DNA from: Rebecca billardiae RCC1528
Taxonomy: Eukaryota > Haptophyta
NCBI GenBank assembly: GCA_965240325.2
Contig: OZ251241.1
Span: forward strand, 558,001-622,000
Length of the DNA: 64,000 nt
Direction of reading: 5' to 3'
The notes under the pieces are model-generated. The model saw only the letters and a list, made by a program, of their open reading frames with translations, had not been told where the DNA came from and made no database searches. Shown piece by piece: positions 22,180-32,423 of this stretch (position 1 is its first letter; each line of letters opens with the position of its first letter). Made by a program: the position numbers and the translations under genes.

Positions 22180-23109
22180 ATGGCCCGGGCCGTGCCGGGG
22201 GCGGCCTCGCCGCCCATCCCTCCCTTCTGCGAAGCTGAGACGCAGACAGAGCGCGTCGATCTCTTCGAGTGCAACATCTGCCTCGACTCGGCGAACGAGC
22301 CCGTCGTCACCTTCTGCGGCCACCTGTACTGCTGGCCGTGCATCTACCGCTGGCTGCAGGTTTCGACAGCTCCCCTCTGCCCCGTGTGCAAGACGACGGT
22401 CACGCAGAAGAAGCTTGTGCCCGTGTACGGGCGAGGCAAACCGCACATGGATCCGCGTGTCTCCACCGTCGTGCCGCCCGCGCACACATCGCCGGGCATC
22501 CCGAGCCGGCCGCACGGCCGCCGGCCCGAGTCGCACAGGCGAAGCTCGTCTGGTGGCGCCGCAGGGCTGCAGCCTGGCGACGTCTTGTTACCGCCGCCGG
22601 CGTTGGCCGGTGGGCAGTCGTTCGGCCTGCTCGGGTGCGTCTCGTGCGAGTCTGCATCGCGTGCGAGTCTGCATTGCGTGCTCTGCGCGCTGCCGCCCGT
22701 GCAGCTAATCGCTGCGCGCCCGCGTCCCTCCCTCCCCGTGCCGCGCGTTGCACCCGCTCCCTGCTGCTGCTGGTGCATAGCAGTGCCAGCTGGACAGCGC
22801 ACGCCGCCGCGCCCTTTGGCGTGGGATTCGCGCCGTCGTTCGCGGGTGTTTTCCCCTTAGGATTCCAGTTTGTACGTGCACGCCCGAGCGCGCGCATCGC
22901 CAACGCGACCGGCCTCGCCTGCGACCACGGCGCGCTGACACGTGCTGCTGCGCCTGCGCGCGCCTGCGCAGATCTCGCACGTGGTGCAGCCGGGAGCGCA
23001 CAGCGGGGCAGGAGAAGCGCGCTCGCCCGAACACGCACAGCAAGCCTTCCTCTCCAGGTTGCTCTTGCTGCTCGGCTCGTTCGTCATTCTGTGCCTTCTC
23101 CTTTTTTGA
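22180..23109 (+). CDS. RNF5/RNF185/RMA-type RING E3 ubiquitin ligase, membrane anchored
   Basis: Proposed exons 22180-22634, 22784-22871 and 22972-23109 give 226 residues. The RING is at ~30-70: F-E-C-N-I-C-L-D-S, C-G-H-L-Y-C-W-P-C-I-Y-R-W-L and C-P-V-C-K-T-T-V. It is followed by the family-typical L-V-P-V-Y-G-R-G. Exon 2 encodes F-G-V-G-F-A-P-S-F-A-G-V-F, like the Phe/Gly segment of RNF185. Exon 3 encodes A-F-L-S-R-L-L-L-L-L-G-S-F-V-I-L-C-L, matching the C-terminal hydrophobic anchor and ending at TGA 23107. The second intron (GTACGT...GCGCAG, 22872-22971) is well supported; the first (22635-22783, GTGCGT...TAGCAG) is the best frame-consistent choice. Family members ubiquitinate misfolded ER clients in ERAD. 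Confidence 0.85.
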
Positions 23110-24520
23110 CATGCAACACCAGCCACCCAGCGATCTTCGCGGACATCGCCGGACTGGGCACCGCATCGCACCGCGGAGGGCTCGCTCGTTCGGTCATACG
23201 ATCGGGTCCGACGGGTTCCGGTGGCCCCGTGGTGCAGCCGGTCGGCGGCCCGGACAGCCTGTCCGGCGCGGAGTCCCGCCGCGTGTGGCGCCTGGGTCAG
23301 CCAACGGCAGGTACAGGCAATCGCGGGCAATAAGCTGTCACATTAAGAAACTGGGGCTTGCTATCTGCGGATCTGGCCTAGAAACTGAGACTAGCGATTG
23401 GCTAGTTCGCTATACCGTATACGCCGCCATACGGTTATCACACGCTGACGCTACCCGTCTGCGGCGGGGAGTCACTCGGCTAAGTAACTTTCAGCTAAAA
23501 ACTATTAACTGAGCCGCCACTCACACACTCTCCGACTCCGACCGTGACCGGGCCGCCACTGACGAGTCTGAGAGTACTGACTTAGCGGCCGTCGAGTCGG
23601 CAGCTGTCGGAGCTGAGTCGTCGGACTCGAATCGACATGCAATCGTCAAAATTATAAAATTATTATCGTGTGTCCGCCGCCAGGCGCCGAGTCGGCCCGT
23701 GGGACGCGGCGCGCGGCCCGACGGCGACTACGAGTAGAGGCCAAGTCCCGACTCTTCCGTGAATGTGATGACTGACTCCTGGCCAGTGCACCTGGCGCAG
23801 CATCCATGCAACTACATCATGCCAGATTTGCTCCAAAATGGCGCCCAATTTTTTCTTCGGCCTCGCCGGCCAGGCCTAATGGCTCAGTGGGGGGCTCTGC
23901 CCCCCTGGCGGGCCCTCCGGCCCTGCGCCCGCCCCGCGCCTGCGCGGCGGGCGGACCTAGCTAAGAAACTGAGACTCCGTAGGCGCTCGGGCTACCGAAC
24001 GGCTAAGAAACCGAGACTAGCCGTGAGATCTCTGACTTCTTATTGCCCGCGATTGCCTGTACTCGGACCTGCAGCGCGCGCGCCACATCGCCATACTCCA
24101 TAGTTGTCAGTCGCGATCTGAGCTGAGGCGCTGAGCTGTGAGCACTGCCACGGGCTATAAAATATATCGTCTCGTCATTCGGTCTCGGCACGCATGAAGC
24201 CATGATGATACAACACCGTGTGATAAGACTATCTCGTAAATACCGTTAATATTGCTAGAGAGTCTTACACTGATGAAGCTGCCGTATGACTGTCATGATC
24301 AGCGCATCGTCAACAAAAAATATGCCTCGACAACAATTATAATCGCGCCCTCGCGCAAGCTTGACCTGGCTTTTTGGCTGCGCAAATTGAAAATCCGCGC
24401 GCGACGAATCCGACGATTGATGCGATGAACAATGGCTGCTCCTGGAGGATCACTCGGCTCCTGGGCGTCATGAGAAGCCCCTGTCACATCACGCTCCCAG
24501 CACGGGCAGTGGGGAGGCGA
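23110..24520. other. Intergenic with small repeats
   Basis: No gene seen. Contains an inverted pair GTACAGGCAATCGCGGGCAA (23316-23334 region) and its complement (24038-24062), plus four near-copies of the direct motif AAGAAACTGAGACT (about 23345, 23382, 23965, 24006). This suggests a small decayed non-autonomous element. Confidence 0.5.
23306..24066. repeat. Short inverted-repeat pair bounding ~700 bp
   Basis: GTACAGGCAATCGCGGGCAA followed by TAAG at 23306-23334 recurs as the exact complement at 24038-24062. Inside lie direct repeats of AAGAAACTGAGAC. The 13-base core CTTATTGCCCGCG also occurs at 60161-60173, so it may belong to a dispersed family. No coding capacity. Confidence 0.55.
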
Positions 24521-25762
24521 ATGCGAGTGGGGAGGCGAATGCAGGCGAGCATCCACCTGGCGATGCTATCACTGCTGGCATGGTGCGTTCCACAAGCGAT
24601 CGGCGACGCAGCAGACCGCCTGCATCTTCATCCGCAGACAAACACGACACATGACACGACAGAGCTCGTGCGCCATGGTCCGACTGCGATACGCGGTCTG
24701 ATCTACAATCGCGTGCCTAAGTGCGGCTCGTCAACGCTCATCGTGCTGCTGACAACGCTCGGCAAGAAGAAGAAGCAACTATCAGGTTCCCGGCTGCCGC
24801 GATTCAGGCTGGCACTCTATGAACCAGGTGTGGCTGTCTACCGGGGCGAGCATGGGCACAAGGTCATCCCACCCACCAAGCTGGAGTGGCGCCCGTACGC
24901 GAGCGCCATGCTGGCCGAAGCCTTTGCTCTGGACGCGCGCGGCTGCCACGGCCTGGGCAACTCGAGCCGCCTGCCCACCGTCTTTGTGCAGCACGTGTTC
25001 TACGCAGGCCTGGGCGCGCACTGGCGGGCGGACAGGCCGGAGATCTGTGGGCCCAACGACCTTGTGCCGCGCCCGCTGTACATCAACATGGTGCGCGAGC
25101 CCGTGGCGCGCTGGGTGTCCCACAAGCTGTATCTGTGGTACGGCCCGCGCGCCGTGCGGCTCATGCGCGCGGACCAGGAGTTCTCGCGCGCCGTGCACAA
25201 CGTGTCTCTCCCGCCGAGCATCGACAAGCTGGTCACTGCCGTCACCGAGTGCGAGTTTGGCGAGACCGCACGCCAGGTGCGCGTCGCGCCGTACATCAAC
25301 GTGCTGGTCGCCTTCTTCTGCGGGCTGGACGACGTGGCCACGTGCGCACACACGCACTCCGACCGCGCGGCCGAGCTCGCGCTGCAGCACCTCGAGGCGT
25401 ACGCGGTGGTGGGCGTGCTCGAGGCGATGCGCGAGAGCCTCTTCCTCCTCGAGCGCGCGGCGCCGCAGCTGCTGAAAGGCCTGGTCGCTGTGTACGACCG
25501 TGCCCTGGAGAAGCACAAGTGGAGGCGTCGCAGAGGGCACGCCTCGCACCAGGAGCGACAGCTGAGCAATTCGACCCATGCCTTCTTGGCAGGCTGCCTG
25601 CGGGGCGACCGGCGCGTGTACGACGCAGTCCGCGCGAGGATGGCGAGCCAGCTTCGGGCGCATGGTGCGCCTGTGCCTGCGTTCCTGCTGGTGAAGCAGC
25701 AGAAGCGATTGATGTCCGAATCGTCAGCTGAGCGCGTCTTCGCAGTTGCTCATTCATCCTGA
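24521..25762 (+). CDS. 2-O-sulfotransferase-like Golgi enzyme (Sulfotransfer_2 family)
   Basis: Frame of 413 residues from ATG 24521 (next ATG 24539). An uncleaved signal-anchor (about 11-28, A-M-L-S-L-L-A-W-C-V-P) fits a type II Golgi protein. The PAPS 5'-phosphosulfate loop is Y-N-R-V-P-K-C-G-S-S-T-L (~62-73). The 3'-phosphate site is I-N-M-V-R-E-P-V-A-R-W-V-S-H-K (~188-201), with the conserved Arg and Ser. Downstream F-F-C-G and Y-A-V-V-G-V-L-E match heparan sulfate/uronyl 2-O-sulfotransferases. Expected reaction: sulfate transfer from PAPS to a sugar 2-OH of a secreted polysaccharide. Acceptor unknown. Confidence 0.85.
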   Translation: MRVGRRMQASIHLAMLSLLAWCVPQAIGDAADRLHLHPQTNTTHDTTELVRHGPTAIRGLIYNRVPKCGSSTLIVLLTTLGKKKKQLSGSRLPRFRLALYEPGVAVYRGEHGHKVIPPTKLEWRPYASAMLAEAFALDARGCHGLGNSSRLPTVFVQHVFYAGLGAHWRADRPEICGPNDLVPRPLYINMVREPVARWVSHKLYLWYGPRAVRLMRADQEFSRAVHNVSLPPSIDKLVTAVTECEFGETARQVRVAPYINVLVAFFCGLDDVATCAHTHSDRAAELALQHLEAYAVVGVLEAMRESLFLLERAAPQLLKGLVAVYDRALEKHKWRRRRGHASHQERQLSNSTHAFLAGCLRGDRRVYDAVRARMASQLRAHGAPVPAFLLVKQQKRLMSESSAERVFAVAHSS

Positions 25763-26708
25763 ATCCTGCCCGATTGGCGATTCCTGATGGCTTCACTGAA
25801 GTCTGACTGATAGTGACTCGGATGCTGGTAGTCATCATGATCTTATTAAACAATTAAATAAATTAGGCCGATATATACACGGCGCGGGCGGGCGACTACA
25901 GTCACGTAGCTTACTTATTACACTCGGCGCCGACTCGGTGCCACTGCCAGCCACTCAGCCCACTCTGCCAGGCGCGGGCTCCGGACCTCGGGAACTACGG
26001 CCGCCTCACGGCAAGTCGCACCGTATACTGATTACTGTATAGACGAACGCGCTACTGCGCACTGCTAGCAGCTGTAGGCTACCGTGTATAGTCCGTGGGC
26101 CCCGCTGCCGCTGGGCGCTGGGCACAGGCCCCAGCTTGCACCGCATCCTCGTCCAGTGGGCGCACCACCTTGACCTTGTTGCCAACAGACAACAGTGCTG
26201 AAGTGCTCGGAGCGGCGGAACGATACTACTGCTGATATCAGTGACAGTGCCGGTCGGTCTCAGTCTCAAGGCGCCCAGCGAGGAAGCTGATGGCAAGGCA
26301 CCCGCGAGCTGTGCGCCCTGGGTGAGCGTCAGGTGGCACCGTGGCAGCTGCCGCTAACAGCGGTCCGCACACGTCGACATGGCTATGGGCCCCATGGCGG
26401 GCCCGTGGGCCCAGCATCGCAAGCACCGCCGCGACAGCGGGCTGCGACCACGCGCTCACGAGCAGTTGAGCGCGCGCTGCATGCGCATGCGGCTATGTGA
26501 GTGTGCGCTATCGCGTTGCACGCGCTGCGCATGCCGGTCGACATCACCATCGCGTGCTGTGCGCCAATCATCTCGGCTTGCAGTCCGAGGAGAGTGCCGC
26601 CATCGCCCATCGTGCCTTGAATCCGCTTCGGCCGGACCGCGTCCGGCGGTCCCGCCGCCGCCGCCGGCTGACGCCGAGGCCGAGACGCTCCCGTGGGCGC
26701 GGCCGTGG
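25763..26708. other. Intergenic, no gene seen
   Basis: Between two co-oriented genes. An in-frame ATG at 26379 could extend the next gene upstream, but the intervening translation (Arg/Cys/Ser-rich) looks non-coding. AATTAAATAAATTA at 25850-25865 is a possible polyadenylation-region signal for the sulfotransferase. Confidence 0.45.
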
Positions 26709-28199
26709 ATGCAAGCAGTGGGCCGCGCGTGGCTCGCGGCTTTCGCCGCTATGCTGGCCACGCGCTCGTCATCGGCGGAGCCGGATCACGCGGATCGACT
26801 CACAGCCGCGCTTGGAGACGCGCTCGGGGCGGACGGGGCGGCGAGCATCCGCGTGCTGCGCGCGGACGTGCTCACGCTCGAGGCAATCGCGGCGCTCGCC
26901 GAGCAGGCCGTGCGCGCGATCGACTATGCGACGCTTGGCCAGTCTTGGGAGCACCCTGAGACGCGCACGGAGTATCGCCACGACGCCCACCGCAGCCAGG
27001 CGCACCCTGCCTCGCGCCGGCGCCAGAGCGCCTCTCGCGCCGCGCTTGCGCGCGACGTGCACGCCGCCGCTGCGGACATGCCTCGCGCGCGACACGTGTG
27101 CGTGCGCGCGTTCGTGCGCGAGATCGGCCTGCCCGAGCGCGCCGCCGTGGAGGCAACATTCTTCGGCACGCTCGCCGCCCTCCGCCACGAGCTGCTCCAC
27201 CCGCTGCGCTCGCTGCACGAGGGGCGCACCAGCATGGAGCGGACGTTCAACGGAGAGCACGTGCCGCGCGCGGCGCTGGATGCGGCGGTGGACGCGCTGA
27301 TCGGCGCGGTGCTGCGCGGGGAGTTCCACGAGTGGCGGTACACGAACCCGGTGGGCGTGGAGCAGCTGCGCGGGCTCACGCCTGCTCAGCTCGCGCGGTG
27401 GCAGGCCTCCGACGCCCTCACACATGCCGGACCGCCACCTCTCACGACCACGGACGGCCACGCGCGCCGCGCGGGACGCGCCGACGCCGACGCGGGCAGC
27501 GCGGAGGAGGCGGCGCTCGCCCGTGCTGAGCGGGAGCTCGACCTGTTCTGGGCGACCAAGATCGGCGGGCCGAGCCACGGCTTCGACTACGAGGGGCAGT
27601 GCTTGCTGCCGCTGCTGTGCAACGCGCGGCACAAGGTGGTGACCGTCCACGACCGCCGGTACCCACACCACGCCGCCGGGCGCGCGCACCTGCGCTTGCT
27701 GTGGCGCTACCCGGCGGAGGAGCGCGGCGCGGTGCTCTGGGTGGAGGGCACGCACGTCGACTTCCGCGCGGCGGCCGCGCTCGGTGGCGGCGGCGGCGCG
27801 CCCTCCGAGTACGCGCGCGCCGTGCTCACGCACGCGCTCGCAAAGGCGTGCGCGCTGCGGCTGCCGCTTGCTGCGGACGCGGTCGACGCGGCCGCGCTGG
27901 GGGAGCTCGCGCGGGGCATGGCCGGCTGCGAGGGCGTCGTGGGCACAGTCGAGGAGCCGGTGGTGCTGCGACCGTCGAATGGCGTGGTCGAGGCCAGTGA
28001 CTACCTCTCGAGCAGGCACGACTGGGTGCAGCTCGCCGAGGAGCGCACGGCCCCGCTGTGGCGCGCCCTCTTCGTACCCTCCGACCCAAATGCCGCTGAA
28101 GCCGCGGCAGCGGCGCGGCTCGACGGCGCGCCGGCTGACGGGCGCGGCGACCCCAAGCCTGGCACGTCCAGCCACCCGCGCGCTCACGTCGAGCTTTGA
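26709..28199 (+). CDS. Unrecognised 496-residue protein
   Basis: I recognise no family. The frame is long, intronless and has a coding-like composition from ATG 26709 (an ATG at 26379 would make 606 residues). The N-terminus starts with a hydrophobic stretch (A-W-L-A-A-F-A-A-M-L-A) that could be a signal peptide. Two blocks look conserved rather than low-complexity: F-H-E-W-R-Y-T-N-P-V-G-V-E-Q-L-R-G-L (about 207-224), and W-A-T-K-I-G-G-P-S-H-G-F-D-Y-E-G-Q-C with following L-L-C-N-A-R-H-K-V (about 280-310). H-D-R-R-Y-P-H-H and V-E-G-T-H-V-D-F come next. Repeated His/Asp/Cys residues in these blocks could be catalytic or metal-binding, but this is speculation. A linker of low complexity lies between the blocks. 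Confidence 0.65.
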   Translation: MQAVGRAWLAAFAAMLATRSSSAEPDHADRLTAALGDALGADGAASIRVLRADVLTLEAIAALAEQAVRAIDYATLGQSWEHPETRTEYRHDAHRSQAHPASRRRQSASRAALARDVHAAAADMPRARHVCVRAFVREIGLPERAAVEATFFGTLAALRHELLHPLRSLHEGRTSMERTFNGEHVPRAALDAAVDALIGAVLRGEFHEWRYTNPVGVEQLRGLTPAQLARWQASDALTHAGPPPLTTTDGHARRAGRADADAGSAEEAALARAERELDLFWATKIGGPSHGFDYEGQCLLPLLCNARHKVVTVHDRRYPHHAAGRAHLRLLWRYPAEERGAVLWVEGTHVDFRAAAALGGGGGAPSEYARAVLTHALAKACALRLPLAADAVDAAALGELARGMAGCEGVVGTVEEPVVLRPSNGVVEASDYLSSRHDWVQLAEERTAPLWRALFVPSDPNAAEAAAAARLDGAPADGRGDPKPGTSSHPRAHVEL

Positions 28200-28916
28200 C
28201 CACGACTGGCACACTGCCGCTAGGCAGATCCGGACGAGGGCGCGCTGCTGTATACGCGGACGATCGGCCGCGAGCACTCTGAGCGCCGAGTAGACCGAAG
28301 TCCGAAGCCTATAGACTGTCGTAGTCACTGACTCTACTGATATGCGCGCGAGGAGTATCTAGATATATGCTGATGATCATCAGCATATCGTCGATCGATA
28401 TAGCAGCAGTTATATTCTAGAGAGAGCGAGAGACTGAGAGAGAGAGAGAGACGAGCAGGGTATATATATATATATATATCGTATCGGTAGATATGAGTAA
28501 GACGAGAGAGAGACCGTATATACGGCACGCGACGGTGGGCCCGCTATATGTGGGGTTATTGGCACAATAACTGATTGTCTAAGAGGACGACAAGAACGCC
28601 GGGCGCCAGCGCCGCTCATCAGCCACATCGCCCTCTACCAGACCATCGCCTCAAAGGGCGCTGCTCCCGGACAAACAGTCTGTCCGGGTTGTTCTTTCTG
28701 CCGCCCACTCGGCCCAGGAGATCGGTTTCCGGCGCCGGCCTCTGCCGCCTGCTTCGCCAGGCGCGGCGTGCGAGATGGCTCCAGCCAAGCTCGTCCTGCG
28801 TCGCCGGCGGCGGCGGCTCGCACGCGGGTGGCGCGTCGCGTGCACCGACCAACTATGGCCGCCGCCGGTCGGGCATCATTGAAACTAAAAGTAGTAGTGT
28901 TACATGTAGCTAGTAG
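28200..28916. other. Intergenic with simple repeats
   Basis: Between convergent genes. Holds a (GA)n-like purine tract (28418-28456), a (TA)n tract (28459-28480) and one copy of a dispersed hairpin repeat (28551-28588). No conserved frame. Confidence 0.6.
28551..28588 (+). repeat. Dispersed hairpin repeat, copy A
   Basis: TGGGGTTATTGGCACAATAA followed by CTGATTGTCTAAGAGGAC. It contains the 7-bp stem GTTATTG/CAATAAC with a 3-base loop. An inverted copy lies at 60050-60090. Both copies sit beside a TA dinucleotide tract. Confidence 0.85.
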
Positions 28917-31278
28917 TTAGTCGTCGCAGCAGAGCGCCTTGATGGAGGCGATCTTGTCGTCGAGTTTCATGTCCTTGCGGTGCAGCAGGTCCTGGATGGT
29001 CGGCTTGAGCTCCGGCGACTTCTTCACCGCCCACTGCAGCCGCGCGCGGGCCGCAGCACGGGCGGGGGCGGCGGCAGGTGTGGGGTGGCGCGGGGTGAGC
29101 GGCAGCGGTAGGATCGGCCGCCGCTTCAACATGCGGCCTGCCTGACGGCGGGTCAGCGCGCGTCGGAGCGCGCCCGCGCCGCACTCGCACCTGGATCATG
29201 CGGGCGGCGTACAGTGGGAGCGGCACACTGGTGCTGGGCGGCGCGGGTGTCCCGGCGCAGCGCTCAGACACAGCGGGCTGCCGCTGCGGCGGGGTCGCCT
29301 CTTCGTCCGACCGTGTCTCCTCCTCGCCGCCCTCCAGCCAGGCGGGCACGGCGGCCGCGAGCAGCGCGTGGGCCTCTCGCAGCTCGGCGGTCGCGTCGCG
29401 CGGCTCGGGGGGCGAGTGCTGCTCGGCGCTCGGCTCGTCCTGCTCCGCGAGCTGCTCGCGCCACTTGTCGACGAGCTTGCGCACGGCCCAGTTGGGCGTG
29501 TGCTCCGTGCCCACCGGCTCGTTGGTGAGCGGCGAGCGCGGCGTGTCCGTCGAGGAGAGCCACTGCAGCAGCGGCGCCTGCGAGTACGTCTGCCCATCCG
29601 CGTGCAGCAGCACGGCATCACACAGCAGCTCGTGCGTGATCGGGCAGAGCAGCTCGTCGGGGGGCTGCGCCGCGGCGACAGCCCCACCGTGCAGCACAGG
29701 CCGCACGCGCGCCGCGAGCAGGCCGCGCACGAGCTCGCGCACGTCGCCGTGCTGCCGCAGCGCGTGCAGCGCGCCGCCCTTGGCCAGGAGCTGGCTGAGC
29801 TGCGAACCGCGCGCGCGCTCGAGCGGCAGCGCGCGCAGCACGGCGCCCACCTCTGGGCCCGAGCCGCGGCGTTCGAGCCACGGCGCAAGGGCCTGCAGCG
29901 TGGTGGCCACGTCGCCCGCGCGCACGGCCGGGTGCGCCACCAGCCGCAGCATCGTCGTGGCGGGCAGCAGCTCGAACTCTTCAGACGAGCGGAGGTGGCC
30001 CAGCCAGCGCGACGCGTACTGGAAGAGCACGCCGTCGAAGGGCGCGCACTCGAGCCCGTGGGCGCACAGGCCCTCGACGGCGCGCATGAGCTCGCACAGC
30101 GCGGCGTACGTCAGCGTGGACGCGTCCGTGAACGCCGCGCCCGGCTTCACGAAAGAGAGCCTCGTGTGCCGCGCCGCCCAGTTGACGAGTGCGTTGAGCT
30201 GCAGGCGCGAGGTCGGCACCTCGACGGTCACGAGAGCGTCCAGCGTCACCGGGCTGGGTTTGTGCTGGACGGGGAAGCTGCCGATCCAAAAGATGGATGT
30301 GGGTGCCTCCTCGTCTTTGGGGCAGCAGAAGATCCCCTGGCCCTGCCATTCGAGCGTGTACGCGCGGCTGTCCACAGTGGCGCGCGCGCCGATCACGCAG
30401 TGCGGCGAGGCGTCAGGCGACAAGAACTCCACGCCCACATGCGCGTGTGGGTGGCTCGGCTCGCCCTCGCACAGCACCACGGCCTGCCAGCGACACGGTC
30501 GCCCGTGCTTGTCCTCGCCCGCGCCGAACTCGTCGCCGTGCTCCCTCGCAACGGAGGGCTCGAGCCGGTCGCACTCGACGACGCCCTGGCCGAACAGGCG
30601 CTCGCGGAGCACGTCGTGCGGCAGCTCGGCGAGGAGAGCGGCGAAAGCGTGCGCGCACAGCGCAAGCGTGCAGGGGCGGCCGAGCAGGTCGCGTACCGCG
30701 CTCAGCCTCGCCTTGCCCTCGGCATCGCCGCACGCGTCGCTCAGGATGTGCCCCACCGTGTCCGACAGCAGCTGCGACACGCCCTGGCTGGGGCTGCGCT
30801 GGGCGTACGGAGCGATCGCGTTCAACAGCCGGAAGCATGCGCCACCAAGCTTCTTTTCGAGCACCGGCAGCTGCAATTCGTCCACGGCATAGCGCACGGC
30901 GCGGTGCACATCGAGCGCGGTCGCGAGCTCGAGCAGCTCCACACCATCTCGGACCGTCATGTCGCAGTACTCGGCGTACACGTCGTCGTCATCGCCCTCG
31001 ATGGCGACGACGAGGCGACGCACCGTCTCCACGCCGCACATGCCCGGCAGCACGCACGTCTGCGACTTGGCCCCCTCGACCAGAGCACGCATCTTGGCCG
31101 AGGTGCGCGCGGCCTTGTCCCGGTTCACAGGCACGCGCACCGCCATCTCGAGCCGGGCGATCAGCACCTCCTTCGAGCCGGCGGAGGGCGCCTGCGCCTC
31201 CTTGAGCCGCGCGCGAAGCTGCTTGTTGTTCAGCGTGTGATCCACACGCGGCGCGAGCCAGAAACCCGGCGACGGCAT
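28917..31278 (-). CDS. SAP - BTB/BACK-like - U-box protein, putative E3 ubiquitin ligase
   Basis: Exons 31278-29191 and 29033-28917 encode 734 residues; intron 29034-29190 (157 bp) starts GTGCGAGTGC and ends CGGCTGCAG. Residues ~12-47 form a SAP-like helix pair (N-K-Q-L-R-A-R-L-K-E-A ... K-E-V-L-I-A-R-L). Residues ~90-150 (E-L-L-E-L-A-T-A-L-D-V and onward) resemble the C-terminal part of a BTB domain. Residues ~537-605 are a U-box: D-E-L-L-C-P-I-T-H-E-L-L-C-D-A-V, then G-Q-T-Y-S-Q-A-P-L-L-Q-W-L and S-P-L-T-N. U-boxes recruit E2-ubiquitin without zinc; SAP motifs often bind DNA/RNA. The exon 2 tail L-K-P-T-I-Q-D-L-L-H-R-K is lost if the intron is not removed. The combination is unusual. Confidence 0.75.
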
Positions 31279-31841
31279 TGCGCACTTTACTCGACGGCCT
31301 GGAGGCGCGAGACCCGCTCCGCGACTCCGCGAGGCCCTCGCGGGGCAGTCCGTTGGCGCAGCGATTCTGCTCGTTCAAATTCAAAGAGACGGTGATCAAA
31401 ATAATCCATTCATCTCGCGCGTCGGGCTACCGGAGAGTGTATGGGGCCATTGCGGCAGTGGCATCCGACCTGCGCTCCGCATGACGAGTGGTGCCACGGG
31501 AGACTCAGTGTCATACCATAGTATCTCAGAGGGTAGTCACAGGCTACATGTGACAGGAGAGGCAGATGGCTGCCGATCACACCGTCAAAGAAATAAGTCC
31601 TGCTGGCCAGGCTCCACAGTACGGGCGCGGGCGTCGCGGCTGCAAGGCTGCACGACTGCACGAAGCAGTTTCACTCTCAGCCGTCCGGGCCGCACGGTCA
31701 GCCCGGCAACGTGTGTCGTGGCGCCATTTGCGGCTGAAGCGACGCGACGGGGGCGGTGACGGTACTCCCGTGAAGTCAGCACGAAGCCACAGCACCTAGG
31801 CCCGTGCCGCGCGCGTGCCGACCCCACAGCTGGACTCCGAT
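31279..31841. other. Intergenic, promoter side of SAP/U-box gene
   Basis: Also holds the 3' flank of the downstream-lying pentapeptide gene on the same strand. No conserved frame or repeat seen. Confidence 0.5.
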
Positions 31842-32423
31842 TTACGAGGAGCACATCAGGCTCTCGCGCGTGTCGACGCCGGTGGCGGGGTTCTTGCCCG
31901 ACACGTCTGGCCGCTCGCAGAGCAGCTTCGCGGAGCGTGGCGGGAGCAGCGCGTCGGAGAGGTCGGCATTCTTCAAGTCCTCCACCTCGGACACCGTCTC
32001 CGTGAAGAACGCGCCGTCGAGCCGCGCGTCCTTCAGGATCACACCCTCCAGCTTGGCGCCCTCGAGCGAGACGCCCGACATGTTGGCTCCGGTAAAGTCG
32101 GCCTTCTGCAGGTCAGCCTTGAAGAAGGAGCAGCCGCGCAGGTCGGCGCCTTTGAAGTTGGTCCCGATCGCCTCGACCTGCCTAAACTCCTTGCCCGCGA
32201 GCTTCTTTCCGCTGAAGTCTTCGCCAGAGATGGACTGTCCCGAGAAGTCCTTGCCGCCGCCGCTCACGGCGCGCGCGGCGTTCGGCCCAACGAGCAGCAG
32301 TGAGCTCGACGCCGCGGCGGTGTGCAGAAAGCGCTGGCGTGTCGTGAGCGCCCCGGGTGCGCGACGAATGCCGCTCGCCAGCCCGAGCTGGCAAGCCACC
32401 ACCAACGCTGCGCCGGGACGCAT
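31842..32423 (-). CDS. Thylakoid-lumen pentapeptide-repeat protein
   Basis: Intronless, 193 residues from ATG 32423. The N-terminus reads as three stacked targeting signals. A-A-L-V-V-A-C-Q-L-G-L-A-S-G is signal-peptide-like. A basic stretch with R-R and T-T-R-Q-R-F is transit-like. L-L-L-V-G-P-N-A-A-R-A ends at a lumenal-type A-R-A cleavage site. The mature part is built of A(D/N)LXX pentapeptides: N-F-K-G-A-D-L-R-G-C-S-F, D-F-T-G-A-N-M-S, D-A-R-L-D-G-A-F-F. It ends near E-D-L-K-N-A-D-L-S-D-A-L-L. It resembles plant lumenal pentapeptide proteins (TL17/TL15 group), whose molecular role is unclear. The tripartite leader implies a complex plastid. Divergent from POLH, with 205 bp between starts. 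Confidence 0.82.
   Translation of the reverse strand: MRPGAALVVACQLGLASGIRRAPGALTTRQRFLHTAAASSSLLLVGPNAARAVSGGGKDFSGQSISGEDFSGKKLAGKEFRQVEAIGTNFKGADLRGCSFFKADLQKADFTGANMSGVSLEGAKLEGVILKDARLDGAFFTETVSEVEDLKNADLSDALLPPRSAKLLCERPDVSGKNPATGVDTRESLMCSS

Noticed and set aside
26769-28328. 519-codon minus-strand frame opposite the unrecognised 496-residue gene
   Set aside because: Arg/Ala/Val-rich shadow typical of antisense in this genome. The plus strand has patterned blocks and a better start; a real gene here on the minus strand cannot be wholly excluded.
29368-31395. 675-codon plus-strand frame opposite the SAP/U-box gene
   Set aside because: Antisense shadow of a GC-rich gene; Arg/His-rich with no domain, while the other strand has a U-box.
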